NCBI GenBank assembly: GCA_018136815.1
Contig: CM030932.1
Coordinates: 3,719,790-3,783,789 of the forward strand
Length of the DNA stretch: 64,000 bases
Direction: 5' to 3'
From: Isochrysis galbana
Taxonomy: Eukaryota > Haptophyta > Isochrysidales > Isochrysidaceae
Shown here: in pieces, positions 52,741-62,242 of the stretch
Layout: each line of letters begins with the position of its first letter
How positions within the stretch are numbered: the stretch's first letter is position 1
Program-made: the position numbers and the translations under genes
The notes under the pieces: model-generated
What the model saw: only the letters and a program-made list of their open reading frames with translations
What the model was told of the DNA's origin: nothing
The model's database searches: none

Positions 52741-54225
52741 ACGGACGGCACGCCGAGGGAAAGAACCTGCCGCGGGGGGCGAGGGACCGAAAGCACGGCG
52801 GGGCAGCGTGGGAGGGCGCGAGGCCGATCTCGGAGCGAGATCGCGTCCTTTCCCTCGCGGAGCGCGGAGAGACCCCCACGAGATATCTTGAGACCGGAGA
52901 ATGTTTTGGACGAATCTTCCTGACGTCGGCCGAGGAGAGGCGGACGGAGAGAGAGAGAGAGAGAGAGAGCCCCCTGGGGCGCCATGTATGGCAATGTCGC
53001 CCTCCGGCGTCACGCATTCGACCGAGGAGCGGACCGCGTAGTCCAAGTTGAAGTTTTCCCCATCATCGAGGGTCACGTGAAAGGTCCTCGGGAAGCGATG
53101 GCCCAAGGCTGTAGTGTCCGTGTAGACGTAGAAGTGCCATATCGGGCGTTTGCCCGCCTCGACTTTCGTGATTCCCTCGATCGTGGTTTTGACGCGTTGT
53201 TGGTTGCCCCTAAGGACATGAAAGCCTTCACGCTCCAGTGCGCTAGCCAGGTGTCGGGTCTTGGTTTTATACGCCTTAACCGGGTCGAAGATGCGGAACA
53301 CGATGTACGTGGCTACCTCTTTGAGGGAGGACCGGACCGCGCTAGATTTGCGCGGTGCTGAGTCGGCTAGCGCGCCATAGGTGACTCCAAATTCATGTGG
53401 GACTCCCGAGAGTACCGTTTGAAGTTTGTCGCCGTAGGCGGCCTTGAATTGGTCGTGTGCGTAGTCATCGACGTAAAAGATCCAAGGGCCTTTACGGCCC
53501 TTGTCCATTCCGTCTGGCGTGGCGTCTAGGCCTTCCAGCCTAGAGAGTAGGAATTTCATGAAGGTAGCTACATCCTCGCTCTTGATATCCTTCTTGTCTT
53601 CAGCTAGTTGTGCTAGCTGAATGAAGAAGGGGGTGTCTTCGGGTTCCTCTTCCTCATCTGGTGGAGGGGAAGCAAATGAAGTGGTGTTGTTGTGAGTCGG
53701 CTTTGGGTCCGACTGAGGATCGGCTCGCTTGCGCGACTGTGGCTGTGGCTGCTGAGCTAGTGGTGGATGAGTTGGCTGTTGTGGATCTTTGCCCTTGTGT
53801 CCATGTGCGGCTTGTGCGTACGACTTGGGAGGGTTTGGTTGTTGATTGGAGGGAGCAAAAGCTCCAAGAATTGATTGTTGTGTCATGTGCCCGCCCCCGA
53901 GGGGTGCACAGATGGTAGGAGTTGCCGCCATGGGGGTGGCAGCAGAGCTGCCACACCCCATGGGGAGTCCTTGAGTGGGCGGCTGTACGGCGGCGTTGGC
54001 GTTCTGAGCCTGGCTCTGGTTCTGTTTGTCAGCAGGGAACAGGGCTTTGCCTGTTCCCTGCTTCTGTGGCTGCCTGGGAGGCGAAGGTGGCGGCGCCATC
54101 TCGACGTCGTTGTCAGGTGGTGCTGAGGCCTGCGAGCGCTTCGGCTCCGGCGGCTTGGGGCGGCCCCGTTGGGGCGTCGTGACGGCGGGGGGCTGGGAGA
54201 GGGGAGCGGTCGGCGTGCGCTCCAT
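52483..54225 (-). CDS. ORF1-like protein of the M repeat family
   Basis: ATG at 54225 (MERTPTAPLSQPPAVTTPQR). The convincing part runs to about 52980; after that the frame crosses a GA microsatellite and then the 3' module of the neighbouring plus-strand copy, so it is a chimera at its end. Residues 1-190 are Pro/Gln/Ser-rich and disordered. 190-400 are ordered-looking: FFIQLAQLAEDKKDIKSEDV, KGPWIFYVDDYAHDQFKAAY, EVATYIVFRIFDPV, then RPIWHFYVYTDT and FPRTFHVTLDD. No reverse transcriptase, integrase or transposase motif, so it may correspond to a gag/ORF1-like nucleic-acid-binding protein. It is the only long intact copy of the family here; four truncated copies share its N-terminus or its 5' hairpin. 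Confidence 0.5.
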   Translation of the reverse strand: MERTPTAPLSQPPAVTTPQRGRPKPPEPKRSQASAPPDNDVEMAPPPSPPRQPQKQGTGKALFPADKQNQSQAQNANAAVQPPTQGLPMGCGSSAATPMAATPTICAPLGGGHMTQQSILGAFAPSNQQPNPPKSYAQAAHGHKGKDPQQPTHPPLAQQPQPQSRKRADPQSDPKPTHNNTTSFASPPPDEEEEPEDTPFFIQLAQLAEDKKDIKSEDVATFMKFLLSRLEGLDATPDGMDKGRKGPWIFYVDDYAHDQFKAAYGDKLQTVLSGVPHEFGVTYGALADSAPRKSSAVRSSLKEVATYIVFRIFDPVKAYKTKTRHLASALEREGFHVLRGNQQRVKTTIEGITKVEAGKRPIWHFYVYTDTTALGHRFPRTFHVTLDDGENFNLDYAVRSSVECVTPEGDIAIHGAPGGSLSLSLSPSASPRPTSGRFVQNILRSQDISWGSLRAPRGKGRDLAPRSASRPPTLPRRAFGPSPPAAGSFPRRAVRRLRPSSLTFSRCHQMFHMTVCCLLSSIGHISPTRSALVVSASPLSHVCALLSCPGADAWSSVQVWLVFAPFVWFSLCGSLTSSFL

Positions 54226-54229
54226 CGCT

Positions 54230-54566
54230 AAAACTATAACAATAGTTTTCAGGGAAGCCAACGAACAAAGGACAAAGGAACCATTAGGGACACCACGCGC
54301 CCGACGTAACCTAAACAACCCACGCGAGCCCAGGCGGACACGCATGCCATGAGCGACAACTCAAAAGGCCTGACCGGTCCCCACGCTCCGAACCAGGCCT
54401 TAGGTAGTGTACCAAGGCCGGACCCCGGAAACCGAAGTAAATAGTAAATGGAATGAAGGGGGGCAGGGAAAGAGTTGGAGAGAGGGAAGATAAGGGCGGT
54501 GTTAGTAGCGAAGGAAGGACCCGTCAATAGAAGGTGTGTAGCCCAGAATCTTCAGATTTTTTTTGT
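54230..54566 (-). repeat. K module upstream of the M-family ORF1
   Basis: Minus strand: A-tract and ATCTGAAGATTCTGGGC at 54566, then CCCCTTCATTCCATTTACTA, CGGTTTCCGGGGTCCGGCC and GGTACACTACCTAAGGC, ending at the hairpin AACTATTGTTATAGTTTTAG just before the ATG at 54225. Here K behaves like a 5' untranslated region of the M element. Confidence 0.55.
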
Positions 54567-54748
54567 AACAAAGGGAGGCATGTGTCACACATGCAATATG
54601 CCCCGCGCAAACGCGCACCAAGCACGGCGCAGCGCAAGCAACAGCCAAAACCAAAATTCAAAAAGAAGCACACACAAGTACACCTTGCACGACAGAGCAG
54701 TACGGCTCCAATTGTGCTCAAGCTTCGAGGTGAGCCACACTGCACACA

Positions 54749-56542
54749 TCATTCCCTCTTCTGCTGCTTCCGCTCGCCGGCGCTCCCCTCGCCGCCGCTC
54801 CCCCCGCCCTCGCTGTCCTCGCCGAGCAGCGAGTACCGCTCGTAGAAGCGGACAGGATTGGCCCACACATCCTCCTTTATGGCCTCACAGAAGGCCTCGC
54901 CCTCGGCGAGGCCAGGAGGCGCGTCGGAGTCAGCAGCGTCCTCGCCAGGTAGCAAGCACGAGGCGTCCTCCCCCTCGACCCAAAGGAAGGCGCGCAAGAA
55001 AGTGGCCGCATCACGTGGCTCGGGCGCGCCCTCGCGCGGTCGCTTCCGGCCACCCTGCTCGTCCGTGCCGCGCGACCCGGCGTCCTCCGCGAATGGCTTC
55101 CACTCGATCTCGCTCGCACGGAATGCGAGCGCGCCGTCGTCCGAGTAGCTGAGTGTCTTGGAGAGGTGCTCATTGGCAAAGAAAGGGTTGGGCGAGAAGT
55201 TGAGCTTGATCGAGTAGCCCGACTTAATGTCTTCCTCCTCGACCACCTGGACGGGCGAGGGCCGGGGGCTGCTCGGCGTGTGCGCCTGCCGGCACGCTAT
55301 TCGCCTCGCCCGCGCAGCCCGACGTCTGCCCCGTCGCCTCAGGCTCGTGGCGTGCGCTGTGACTCACCGTCAAGAGTGGGGCAGCGCTCGCTCGGCTTAC
55401 GCGCTCCTTCTTTCCCCACTTCCCCTCCACACCCGTCCCTCCCCGCGCCAGTGGTCACGGCGGCTCCTCCTCACATCTTCTCTCCCTCACTCTCCTCCCC
55501 CCCCTCTCCGCCGTGCCTGGTGCTCTCCACAGCCCAATGAAACATTTGACCACCTTCAGGACGACCTCCAGACTCGCCTCTCCAAGAGTAGCGTCTCAAA
55601 GATCTGCGTAAAGTCCTCCCCCATCCCTGTACGCCCCGCCGGTGCCTGCTCCTCTTGGCACCCCAAGCCCTCTCAGGCGCTTGAATAGTCGCGACCAGCG
55701 ACTCCAGCAGCGGATCGCCCGTGAGCGCGCATAGACAACACGCGATCCCCTGAGAGCTTCCCTTCCCGGCCAGAGCACTTGGGCAGGCACCTTGACATGC
55801 CCCAGCATCCTCGAATCCACGTCAGAGATGCATCTCTCGAAGAGCGGTCGCTCAACCAGGGTGCAGCGCCCCCCACCCCCACCCCCACCGCCGGCGCGCC
55901 CCTCTCTCGGCACGCCCCTCCGGCCTCGTCAAATGCTCAAGGACCCATGAACGCACTTCTGAGGCATACCTCTTGATCGGCTGGCGCCCTTTCCGAGCGC
56001 GCAGAGCCCCCCATCCCGTCCTGTGACCCCAACACCATTGGTCACGCCCCTCGAGGCTTATCAAATGCTCCAGCACGCGCGCACTCACGGATCCACGTCA
56101 GAGGTGCACCTCGCGATGAGCGGGTGCCCGAGCAGCGCAGAGCCCTCCTCTCCTCCCTTCCCCCCCTTCCCCCCCCCCCCTCCCTCTGGCTCTACGGCCT
56201 CCGCTGGCGGCCCAACACCTGCTCGGCACGCACCTCCAGCCCTGTCAAGTGCTCCATCACTTTAAAATCAAAGTCAGACACGTACCTCTCAATCAGGGGA
56301 TGGCCGAGCAGCGCGCAGAGCCAGAATCCAGGGATTGCGGCGGCCGCCTCAGAGCGCTGCGCGAGAAGCGGAGCGCGGCGCTCGTTGGCCTGGCGCTCGA
56401 GCTGGAGCATCCGCTCGGCCAGCTCGTCGTTGATCGCCTCGAGGGACGCCTGCACACCGAGCACTCGACCGAGCGCTGCCTCCATCTCCCCAGCCGGCCC
56501 CGCGCCTGACGGCGCCCGCCCCTCCGCCGCCGCCGCCGCCAT
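54749..56542 (-). CDS. SET/NAP-family histone chaperone
   Basis: Minus strand, two exons: 56542-56234 and 55246-54749, both phase 0, giving 268 residues (human SET 277-290). SET/NAP proteins bind histones H3-H4 and H2A-H2B and act in nucleosome assembly and transcription control. Exon 1 holds the dimerisation helix (EAINDELAERMLQLERQANE) and IPGFWLCALLGHPLIERYVS, then VMEHLTGLE. Exon 2 continues VVEEEDIKSGYSIKLNFSPN and PFFANEHLSKTLSYSDDG, then SEIEWK, and EAIKEDVWANPVRFYERYS, ending in a Gly/Glu-rich acidic tail and a Lys/Arg-rich end. The join VMEHLTGLE-VVEEED reproduces the family pattern. The 987-nt intron holds three decayed copies of the end of exon 1. Upstream in-frame codons lack another ATG. 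Confidence 0.85.
55765..56160 (-). pseudogene. three decayed tandem copies of the SET/NAP exon-1 3' end
   Basis: Minus-strand segments at about 56150-56030, 56010-55895 and 55875-55765 each resemble the functional exon end at 56320-56200. They encode recognisable remnants: LLGHPLIARCTSDVDP then VLEHLISLEG; PIKRYASEVRS then VLEHLTRPEG; RPLFERCISDVDS. All carry frameshifts or stops and lack a consistent splice donor. Spacing is about 120-140 nt. They lie within the intron of the SET/NAP gene. Confidence 0.7.
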
Positions 56543-56737
56543 CGGGCGCCCAAACGCTGCGTCTATTTCGGGAGGAGGCCGACCACCTGTCGCATTCCTC
56601 CGTCCTATGTACTCTATAGGTTAGACACTAGTACAAAACAACTGCGGTTCAATGAAACACCAGACATGTTCTGTCCTTCTAGAGCTCACCCTCTGTTTTC
56701 ATCACATGTAGGCACATGCTAGCCACATACGCCGGGC

Positions 56738-56990
56738 GTCAGAGTCTTATTGCTGTGTGAGCATAACCTTGGTGCCGAGGGACCGTAGCCCTTCGACGGC
56801 AACGGAGCCCCTACCCGCGACGGGGGTGTGCGCGGTTGCTGGTGCATGGCTCGTCCGGTGTATGTGGCTAGGGATGCTAGCTAACAAGATGTCCTGCGAC
56901 GTTATGTTCTAACGCCTGGCGAGCCATGCGCCAACCGCGCAGGGGCTCGGTTGCTACCGTGGAAGGCTACGGTCTCTAAGCACTAAGGTT
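56738..56990. repeat. imperfect inverted repeat, possible MITE
   Basis: Arm 56765-56856 (AACCTTGGTGCCGAGGGACC ... GCATGGCTCG) pairs with arm 56920-56990 (CGAGCCATGC ... CTAAGGTT), giving a 226-bp foldback. The left side from 56738 also occurs at 25529-25601. No clear target duplication seen. Confidence 0.5.
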
Positions 56991-57922
56991 AAACCGGCAC
57001 GGACAAGAAAACCTCTCGCACGGATTGTAGATTGTAGCTCCATCTCGCACGCTTTCTGGGGTCTAAAGGTGGCCGGGGGCTCAGCGCACGCGAGGACGTG
57101 TGTAATGTCTCCTCCATGGCATAAAGTACAGTCGACAATAGGGTGGAAGGAGACGTGTTCACCCCAGCGGACATGCTCCTCCCCCTCTCTCCTCGCCTCT
57201 CTCCCGCCGGCGGCCTCCGTCGGTGTACAGCGGCAGCGTGGCTCTTTGCTCTCCTCTGCGGAGAGACAGAGGCTCTCTCCTCTGTGGAGAGACAGAGGCA
57301 GAATGCTCTCTCAGCCTCTCAGTGGGGCGGGGGATCGAATCCGCGCGCGCCCGCCCCCCCCCCCCCCCCCGCCGCGGGACCGGGGGAAGGGGGAGAGGGG
57401 GGGGAGGGGGGGGGGTTAGGGTCCCCCCTTTGGCCGAAACGAACTTTCGTCCCCCCGCGCGGCGCCCCCCTCTCCCCCCCTCTCCCCCTCCCCCCTCCCC
57501 CCCCCCTCTTTTCTCTTCTTTCTCTCCGCCTTTTCCTTCTCTTCCGTTCCCCTTCTTGAAGCCACCAGAGACCGCTTCTGGCCGCGTCTCCGCCCCCCCC
57601 CCGCGCCCCCCCCCGCGCCCCCCCCCCCCACCTTGGCGGCGCTCCCCCTCTCCTTCCCCCCACCCTCCTCGCCCCCCTTCTTCCGCTGTGTGGCCTTCCT
57701 CCGATTCCCCCTTCCCTTCCCACACACACACACACAAACACACACGCGCGCACGCGCGCGCAGAGAGGGAGGGAGGGAGCGAGGCAGCGAGGGAGGGAGA
57801 GAGGGAGGAGAGCGACAAGACGGAGAGAGGGAGAGAAGGAAGCTAGAGAAGAGCGAGGGGGAACGAACAGGCGCCACGCCCGCGCCATCCGACCCCTGCG
57901 CCTCGCTCTCTCCCGCCTCGCG
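56991..57922. other. leader region of the disordered-protein gene
   Basis: 57180-57330 has repeated GAGAGACAGAGGC motifs, 57350-57660 is G/C homopolymer and CT-rich, 57720-57850 has CA and GA repeats up to the ATG at 57923. No gene; overlapping frames on both strands are low-complexity. Confidence 0.5.
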
Positions 57923-59821
57923 ATGGAGCCGCCCGCCCCGCTCGCAGACCCTCTGCTCTCCCTCTTCTGCATCCGCCGAGAGTGCGGCACCGCTCCCGGC
58001 AACGTGCGCCGCCGCTCGCTGCCGCACCCCGGCTCGCTTGACAACGCGCAGCGCGAGAAGAAGGGCGAGACCAACGGCTTGGGCCTGCCGCGCGCACGCC
58101 CGCTCGTCGCCAATACCATCGTCACGCGGGGACTCATCAACGCGGTTGACACCGAAAGTGCGCTCGAGCGGAGCCGCGAGGCGCAGCCAATGGGCTCGCT
58201 CGTGCTCAAGGGACTCATCAACTCGGGCGGCATCGAGAGCCGCCTCGAGCGCAGCCGGAAGTTCTCCGAACTGGGCTCGCGCCGCTCCCACCCGCGCGAC
58301 CACCGGCCGCCCTCGCGCCAGTGCGAGGCGCCCCTCCACCTCAACGCAGACGGGCGGCTGACAAAGCCGGTGGGCGGGCACATGCCGTCGGCCGAGCTGC
58401 GATGGGCGCAGCACGCCCTCGTCCGCCCCGCCTCGCGCCAAAAGTTCCCGGCGCTCGCCACCAACCTTGATCTCCCAACCGAGCCGCTCGTCGGAGATGT
58501 CGACCCGTGCCCGCCCGAGCCCGAGCTCGAGGTCCTCAGCGTCAATTCGCCCTCGAGAGGTGCCTCGCCCCTCAGCATAAAGGAGCGCTCCACCCCCACC
58601 CATCCCTTGCTTCGGCGCGGCAGCAGCTTATCACGGTCACCAAGCCCGCTGCGCCTCGAGCGGCTCGGCTCGGTCGCCGCTACTGACAAGTCGGTTGGCG
58701 CCGTGTCGCCGTGCTCCGAGAACGAGGAAGCTGCGCGAGCGGGCCGTGGCCTCGAGCTGGGGCCGCGCTCTGAGGCTGCTGCTGACGACGGCGCTCCGCG
58801 GGCAGCCAGCCGTCCGGCAGAGGAGATACCCATGTCACTCCGGTTCGGCGGCTTGGTCGGCGGCGAGGCGAGCACCAGCCCGCGCCTCGCAATGTTCCGG
58901 CGCACCTCGCGCCCGACCATCGATGTGCACTGCGATAGGATCAGCCACGCCACGCCCATCTCTCCATCGGAGTGGAACCCTTCGCACCGCGTGCTCGGGT
59001 CGATCCCCAAGGCTCTCAACGAGGAGCTAGCCGACGTTGGCAAGGCCGCGCAGGGCGAACGGGAACAGTCGCCCGGCCAGCCGGACAGGCTGCCCAGGCG
59101 GCAGGTGCGGCGAAAGCCGTTTCCCGTGCATGACAAGCTCGCCGCTGAGTCGGCGCCGCTTCAGGGCGAGCGCGATGGCCGCGAAACCCCGCGCACGCCC
59201 GCTCACGGATCACTCGACATTCGCGTTGAGACCGACTCTGAATACGACGACGCCTCGAACGTCGATCCCGCATCGCACGCAGCGCGGTCGGCCATGCTCC
59301 TGCGCGGCTCACCCTCCAGGGGCGGCACCGCGGCGCACGAAGGCATAGCCGACGCGCCCAGGCGGCCCTTGGCCGCACACAGACTCGAGTGGCGGCGCTC
59401 CGGCCACTCTGGGCGATTACGAGATGATCAATTCATTGGCGCTGAACCTGCCACCTCATCGCATTCGATGCGTGACGGCAGCGCGAATTCTCGCAATGCG
59501 AGCGGTGGCAGCACGAGGAGTGCTTGCACGAGGGGTGGCCCGCGCCAAAACAGGGCGTCGGGCACCGCTGACCCCAACGCGTCGCCCTCCTCAACGCCCA
59601 CATCGTGCTCCTCTCTGTGCCTAGTGGACGAGCAACCGTCGAGCCGGCCCGACTCGGCCCGGCGCCAACAGCGCCAAGGCTCTGCGAGACCGGCGGCGGA
59701 GCCATGGTCGGCCACGCGACAGCCAAGGACAACTAGCCCTGCCCCTTTTGAGTCGTCGCTCGCCCCCGACTTTTTGGCGCTCTTCGCGCAGGATGACACC
59801 GATTTTGACCATTTGCTGTGA
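57923..59821 (+). CDS. disordered 632-aa protein with internal repeat and acidic C-terminal motif
   Basis: Single-exon frame from ATG 57923 to the stop at 59819-59821. I do not recognise the family. Residues 70-92 and 97-119 are two copies of a motif, GLINAVDTESALERSR and GLINSGGIESRLERSR, each followed by GS. The remainder is rich in Ser, Arg, Pro and Ala, with many SP/SPSR-type sites, and should be largely disordered. The last residues, DFLALFAQDDTDFDHLL, alternate acidic and bulky hydrophobic residues as in acidic transactivation segments. A nuclear regulatory role is therefore conceivable, but it is inference. The frame is long and strongly biased to codons ending in G/C, with no simple repeat, which supports real coding. 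Confidence 0.7.
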   Translation: MEPPAPLADPLLSLFCIRRECGTAPGNVRRRSLPHPGSLDNAQREKKGETNGLGLPRARPLVANTIVTRGLINAVDTESALERSREAQPMGSLVLKGLINSGGIESRLERSRKFSELGSRRSHPRDHRPPSRQCEAPLHLNADGRLTKPVGGHMPSAELRWAQHALVRPASRQKFPALATNLDLPTEPLVGDVDPCPPEPELEVLSVNSPSRGASPLSIKERSTPTHPLLRRGSSLSRSPSPLRLERLGSVAATDKSVGAVSPCSENEEAARAGRGLELGPRSEAAADDGAPRAASRPAEEIPMSLRFGGLVGGEASTSPRLAMFRRTSRPTIDVHCDRISHATPISPSEWNPSHRVLGSIPKALNEELADVGKAAQGEREQSPGQPDRLPRRQVRRKPFPVHDKLAAESAPLQGERDGRETPRTPAHGSLDIRVETDSEYDDASNVDPASHAARSAMLLRGSPSRGGTAAHEGIADAPRRPLAAHRLEWRRSGHSGRLRDDQFIGAEPATSSHSMRDGSANSRNASGGSTRSACTRGGPRQNRASGTADPNASPSSTPTSCSSLCLVDEQPSSRPDSARRQQRQGSARPAAEPWSATRQPRTTSPAPFESSLAPDFLALFAQDDTDFDHLL

Positions 59822-60130
59822 GTTGCCGCGGTAATTACGTAGTTCCCTGCATGCCCTCGTGGGTCCAAGAAATCGGCTTGGTGTGTGGGGCCATCCGGGT
59901 CGAAATGTGGCATTCGCCGACACATGCTCGTTATTAGTGCGGAAGTGCTCGTGAGTTCGAGAGAGCGCACACACATCGCAGCGCTTTGTGTGACCCGTGT
60001 GCTGTGTACCGTGATTGTGGGCCTAGGGCCTAAGATGAATTAAAATTATTTAATATTCTCACCGCACACGCGGCCGCGGACCCACTCTTATTTTCACGCA
60101 GCGGATTTTTCTACACCCCGGCCTTGTGCA
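59822..60130. other. spacer, no gene seen
   Basis: 3' flank of the disordered-protein gene; AT-rich near 60040-60060 (AATTAAAATTATTTAATATT). Nothing else supported. Confidence 0.4.
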
Positions 60131-60430
60131 TCACTCGCATACCCACCTCAAGAAGGTGGAGGGACTCAGCCACGTCATCGTGTTCTCGGTGATCTCCACG
60201 AAAATCTGCGCACGCTCCACGCTAGCACGCTCGGTCCTGCCCTGCGACGAGGAGTGCATCTCGACTGACTCGCTACGCGCGAGTGCCTCCTCGTCCATGT
60301 CGTCAACAACGTTGGCCCGCGACGCCGGCGCAACGAAGAGCGTCGTGCAGCGTCGCGCAGTGCCGTTCCCACTCCTACACACAAACAAGGGAAAGGCGGG
60401 CGCGGCGGCTGAGAAGAAGAGGGCGTGCGC
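60131..60430 (-). other. possible orphan exon on the minus strand
   Basis: Between a good acceptor (TTTGTGTGTAG, about 60390) and a possible donor (GTATGC, about 60140) lies a frame encoding GNGTARRCTTLFVAPASRAN, DDMDEEALARSESVEMHSSS and ITENTMTWLSPSTFLR. A gtgag donor precedes it at about 60474. It looks like an internal or last exon, but I cannot find the rest of a gene. Confidence 0.3.
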
Positions 60431-61569
60431 GCAGGCAAGAGCAGGGCCTGGGCGCTCCTCATCCGGCTCACCTTGCATGACTCGCGCCTCGCGCCTCGCG
60501 CTTTCCAATCCTCAGCTTTGCAGCAAATACTATAGTTGTTACTGTATATGTTGGGTGCCCTCCCCCCCTCCCCCCACCGTTGCCCGCTCATGGCTCATGG
60601 GGCACGCGCCTTTCCCGCTTGAGCCACCCAAATATCCAGCAGATATCCAAAAATATCCAAAAATCAAAAATATCATCCAGTTGGGCAAAAACCCACCGAA
60701 ATATCCAATTCACATATCCGGATATTTTGGCCTACCCCTAGTCCTCCCGCCTTTCTCTGCTGAGGAGGTGGTCCAGCCCGTCATTCCATCACTCCCGGCC
60801 ATCTCAGCCGCGCCTCCCGCCGATCTTTTCCCTTCCGTATCATCGCAATTCGAGCCAATGGCCATGCTCGATCCGTCAGACCCACCCAGTCCCGTGCAGC
60901 AGCTCCATATCGCGGTGGTGCCGATGAGGCAACCACCGCGGCTTGAGCGAGGCAGAGCGCCATCGCCGATCGCATCGCCAGTCGTATATCGCCGGATAAG
61001 ATTCTTACTACATTCACGCGCACGCACATTCACACAAGCACACGCGAAACTAATTAATAGATAGTAACAAAGTAAGTAAGGGCGCGCGGGGAAATTTCTG
61101 TGCCGCAAGAATGCCCCGCGCGGACTCGAAACGGCCGCGAGGGAGAAGTGAGAAGCATAGACCTCAGTATAAACATACAGAGGTTAGAATGAGCATCCAC
61201 GATGCATGAGATGGATGTATCCATGATAGATATGCGTCTATGATGCACATATCATGGATGTATCCATGATACAATGTAGCTGTTTATGGTCTCCGGCTGC
61301 GAGGGCCTCGTTGAAGTTAGAGGAGACTGGGGCTGGGCCCTGGCCTCGCATGTGAGCTTGTGAACATTCTAGATACTAACTAGGTATCTACTTGGCAAAT
61401 CTCACTATTAGTAGGCTTGGCCCCCCCCGACCCCCACACGCACAGGACCTACGGTGCGCTCAGTCCGCGGGCAGTCGAGCACGCACCGACACCCACACCG
61501 GAGCTGAGTAAAGCGTAAAGCGCGCTGCGCGCGCACAAGCACAAACAAGCTACACGCTTCTCATTCATT
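60431..61569. other. AT-rich spacer
   Basis: 60630-60725 holds about seven ATATCC motifs and ends in ATATCCGGATAT. 61208-61275 has two copies of ATGGATGTATCCATGATA, each nearly palindromic. No gene supported. Confidence 0.4.
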
Positions 61570-61609
61570 CACACTCACGCTGGCTAATGCCATACGGCCA
61601 CACTCACGC

Positions 61610-61830
61610 TCACAATTCTTTCCTTCCCGCGAGCCCGCGCGCTCGCGCAGGTGTGGTTTGGATGGGCTGAATGCTGAATGGGCTTTGAGAGGACTCTCTG
61701 TGACGAGCCGCCTCGGGCGGCGTGGGGCGTCCCAGGTGGGACGCAGTGGCGAGGATCGCCTGGGGCTCGGGAGCGGTCGCGGCACGCTCCATAGCGGTCA
61801 AACTAGTAGTATAACAACAGACAATAGTTA
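61610..61830 (-). mobile_element. M-family copy e: 5' end and short MERA frame
   Basis: Minus strand: AACTATTGTCTGTTGTTATA (61829) and a few bases later ATGGAGCGTGCCGCG with the ATG at 61792-61790, opening MERAATAPEPQAILATAS. The frame ends at 61610. It is more diverged than copies a-c and resembles the 5677-5720 stretch upstream of its ATG. 61831-62242 shows no supported gene. Confidence 0.45.
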
Positions 61831-62242
61831 TGCTTCTTTACCCTCAATTTTAGGAGAGGAGAACACTCGCTATGCTGCCGATAGCCTATTTGGTATTGTG
61901 GTTCCCCTGGCGGCACGAGCGCACTTTGCCCTGCGTATGGACTACGGATTTCCACCCCGTCCCCGCCGCTAACCCACTCGGCCTCCACCCTCGCATCTCA
62001 CCATCTCGGACGGAGCGCGTACGTGCGCACCACAGACGCAATCAGGTTGTTCGGTCGAGCAAGCATCGCTGCGAGACGTGAGGCTGCCGCCGTGAGCCTG
62101 TCGAGGTAGCAGCGTGAGGCGCTGCCGGTTCTCACTACCCACCCAGATAAGCTCACCGTGCCAGGAGCCCACGGAAGAGCGTGCCGTCGCAGGCGCCGGA
62201 CCGCGGGCGCCACTGCCCGCCTTGGCGCACGACGCCTGCCGC

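Noticed and set aside
60126..61064. 312-codon plus-strand frame
   Set aside because: It runs through the AT-rich ATATCC island and opposite the exon-like segment, with no domain or initiation context.
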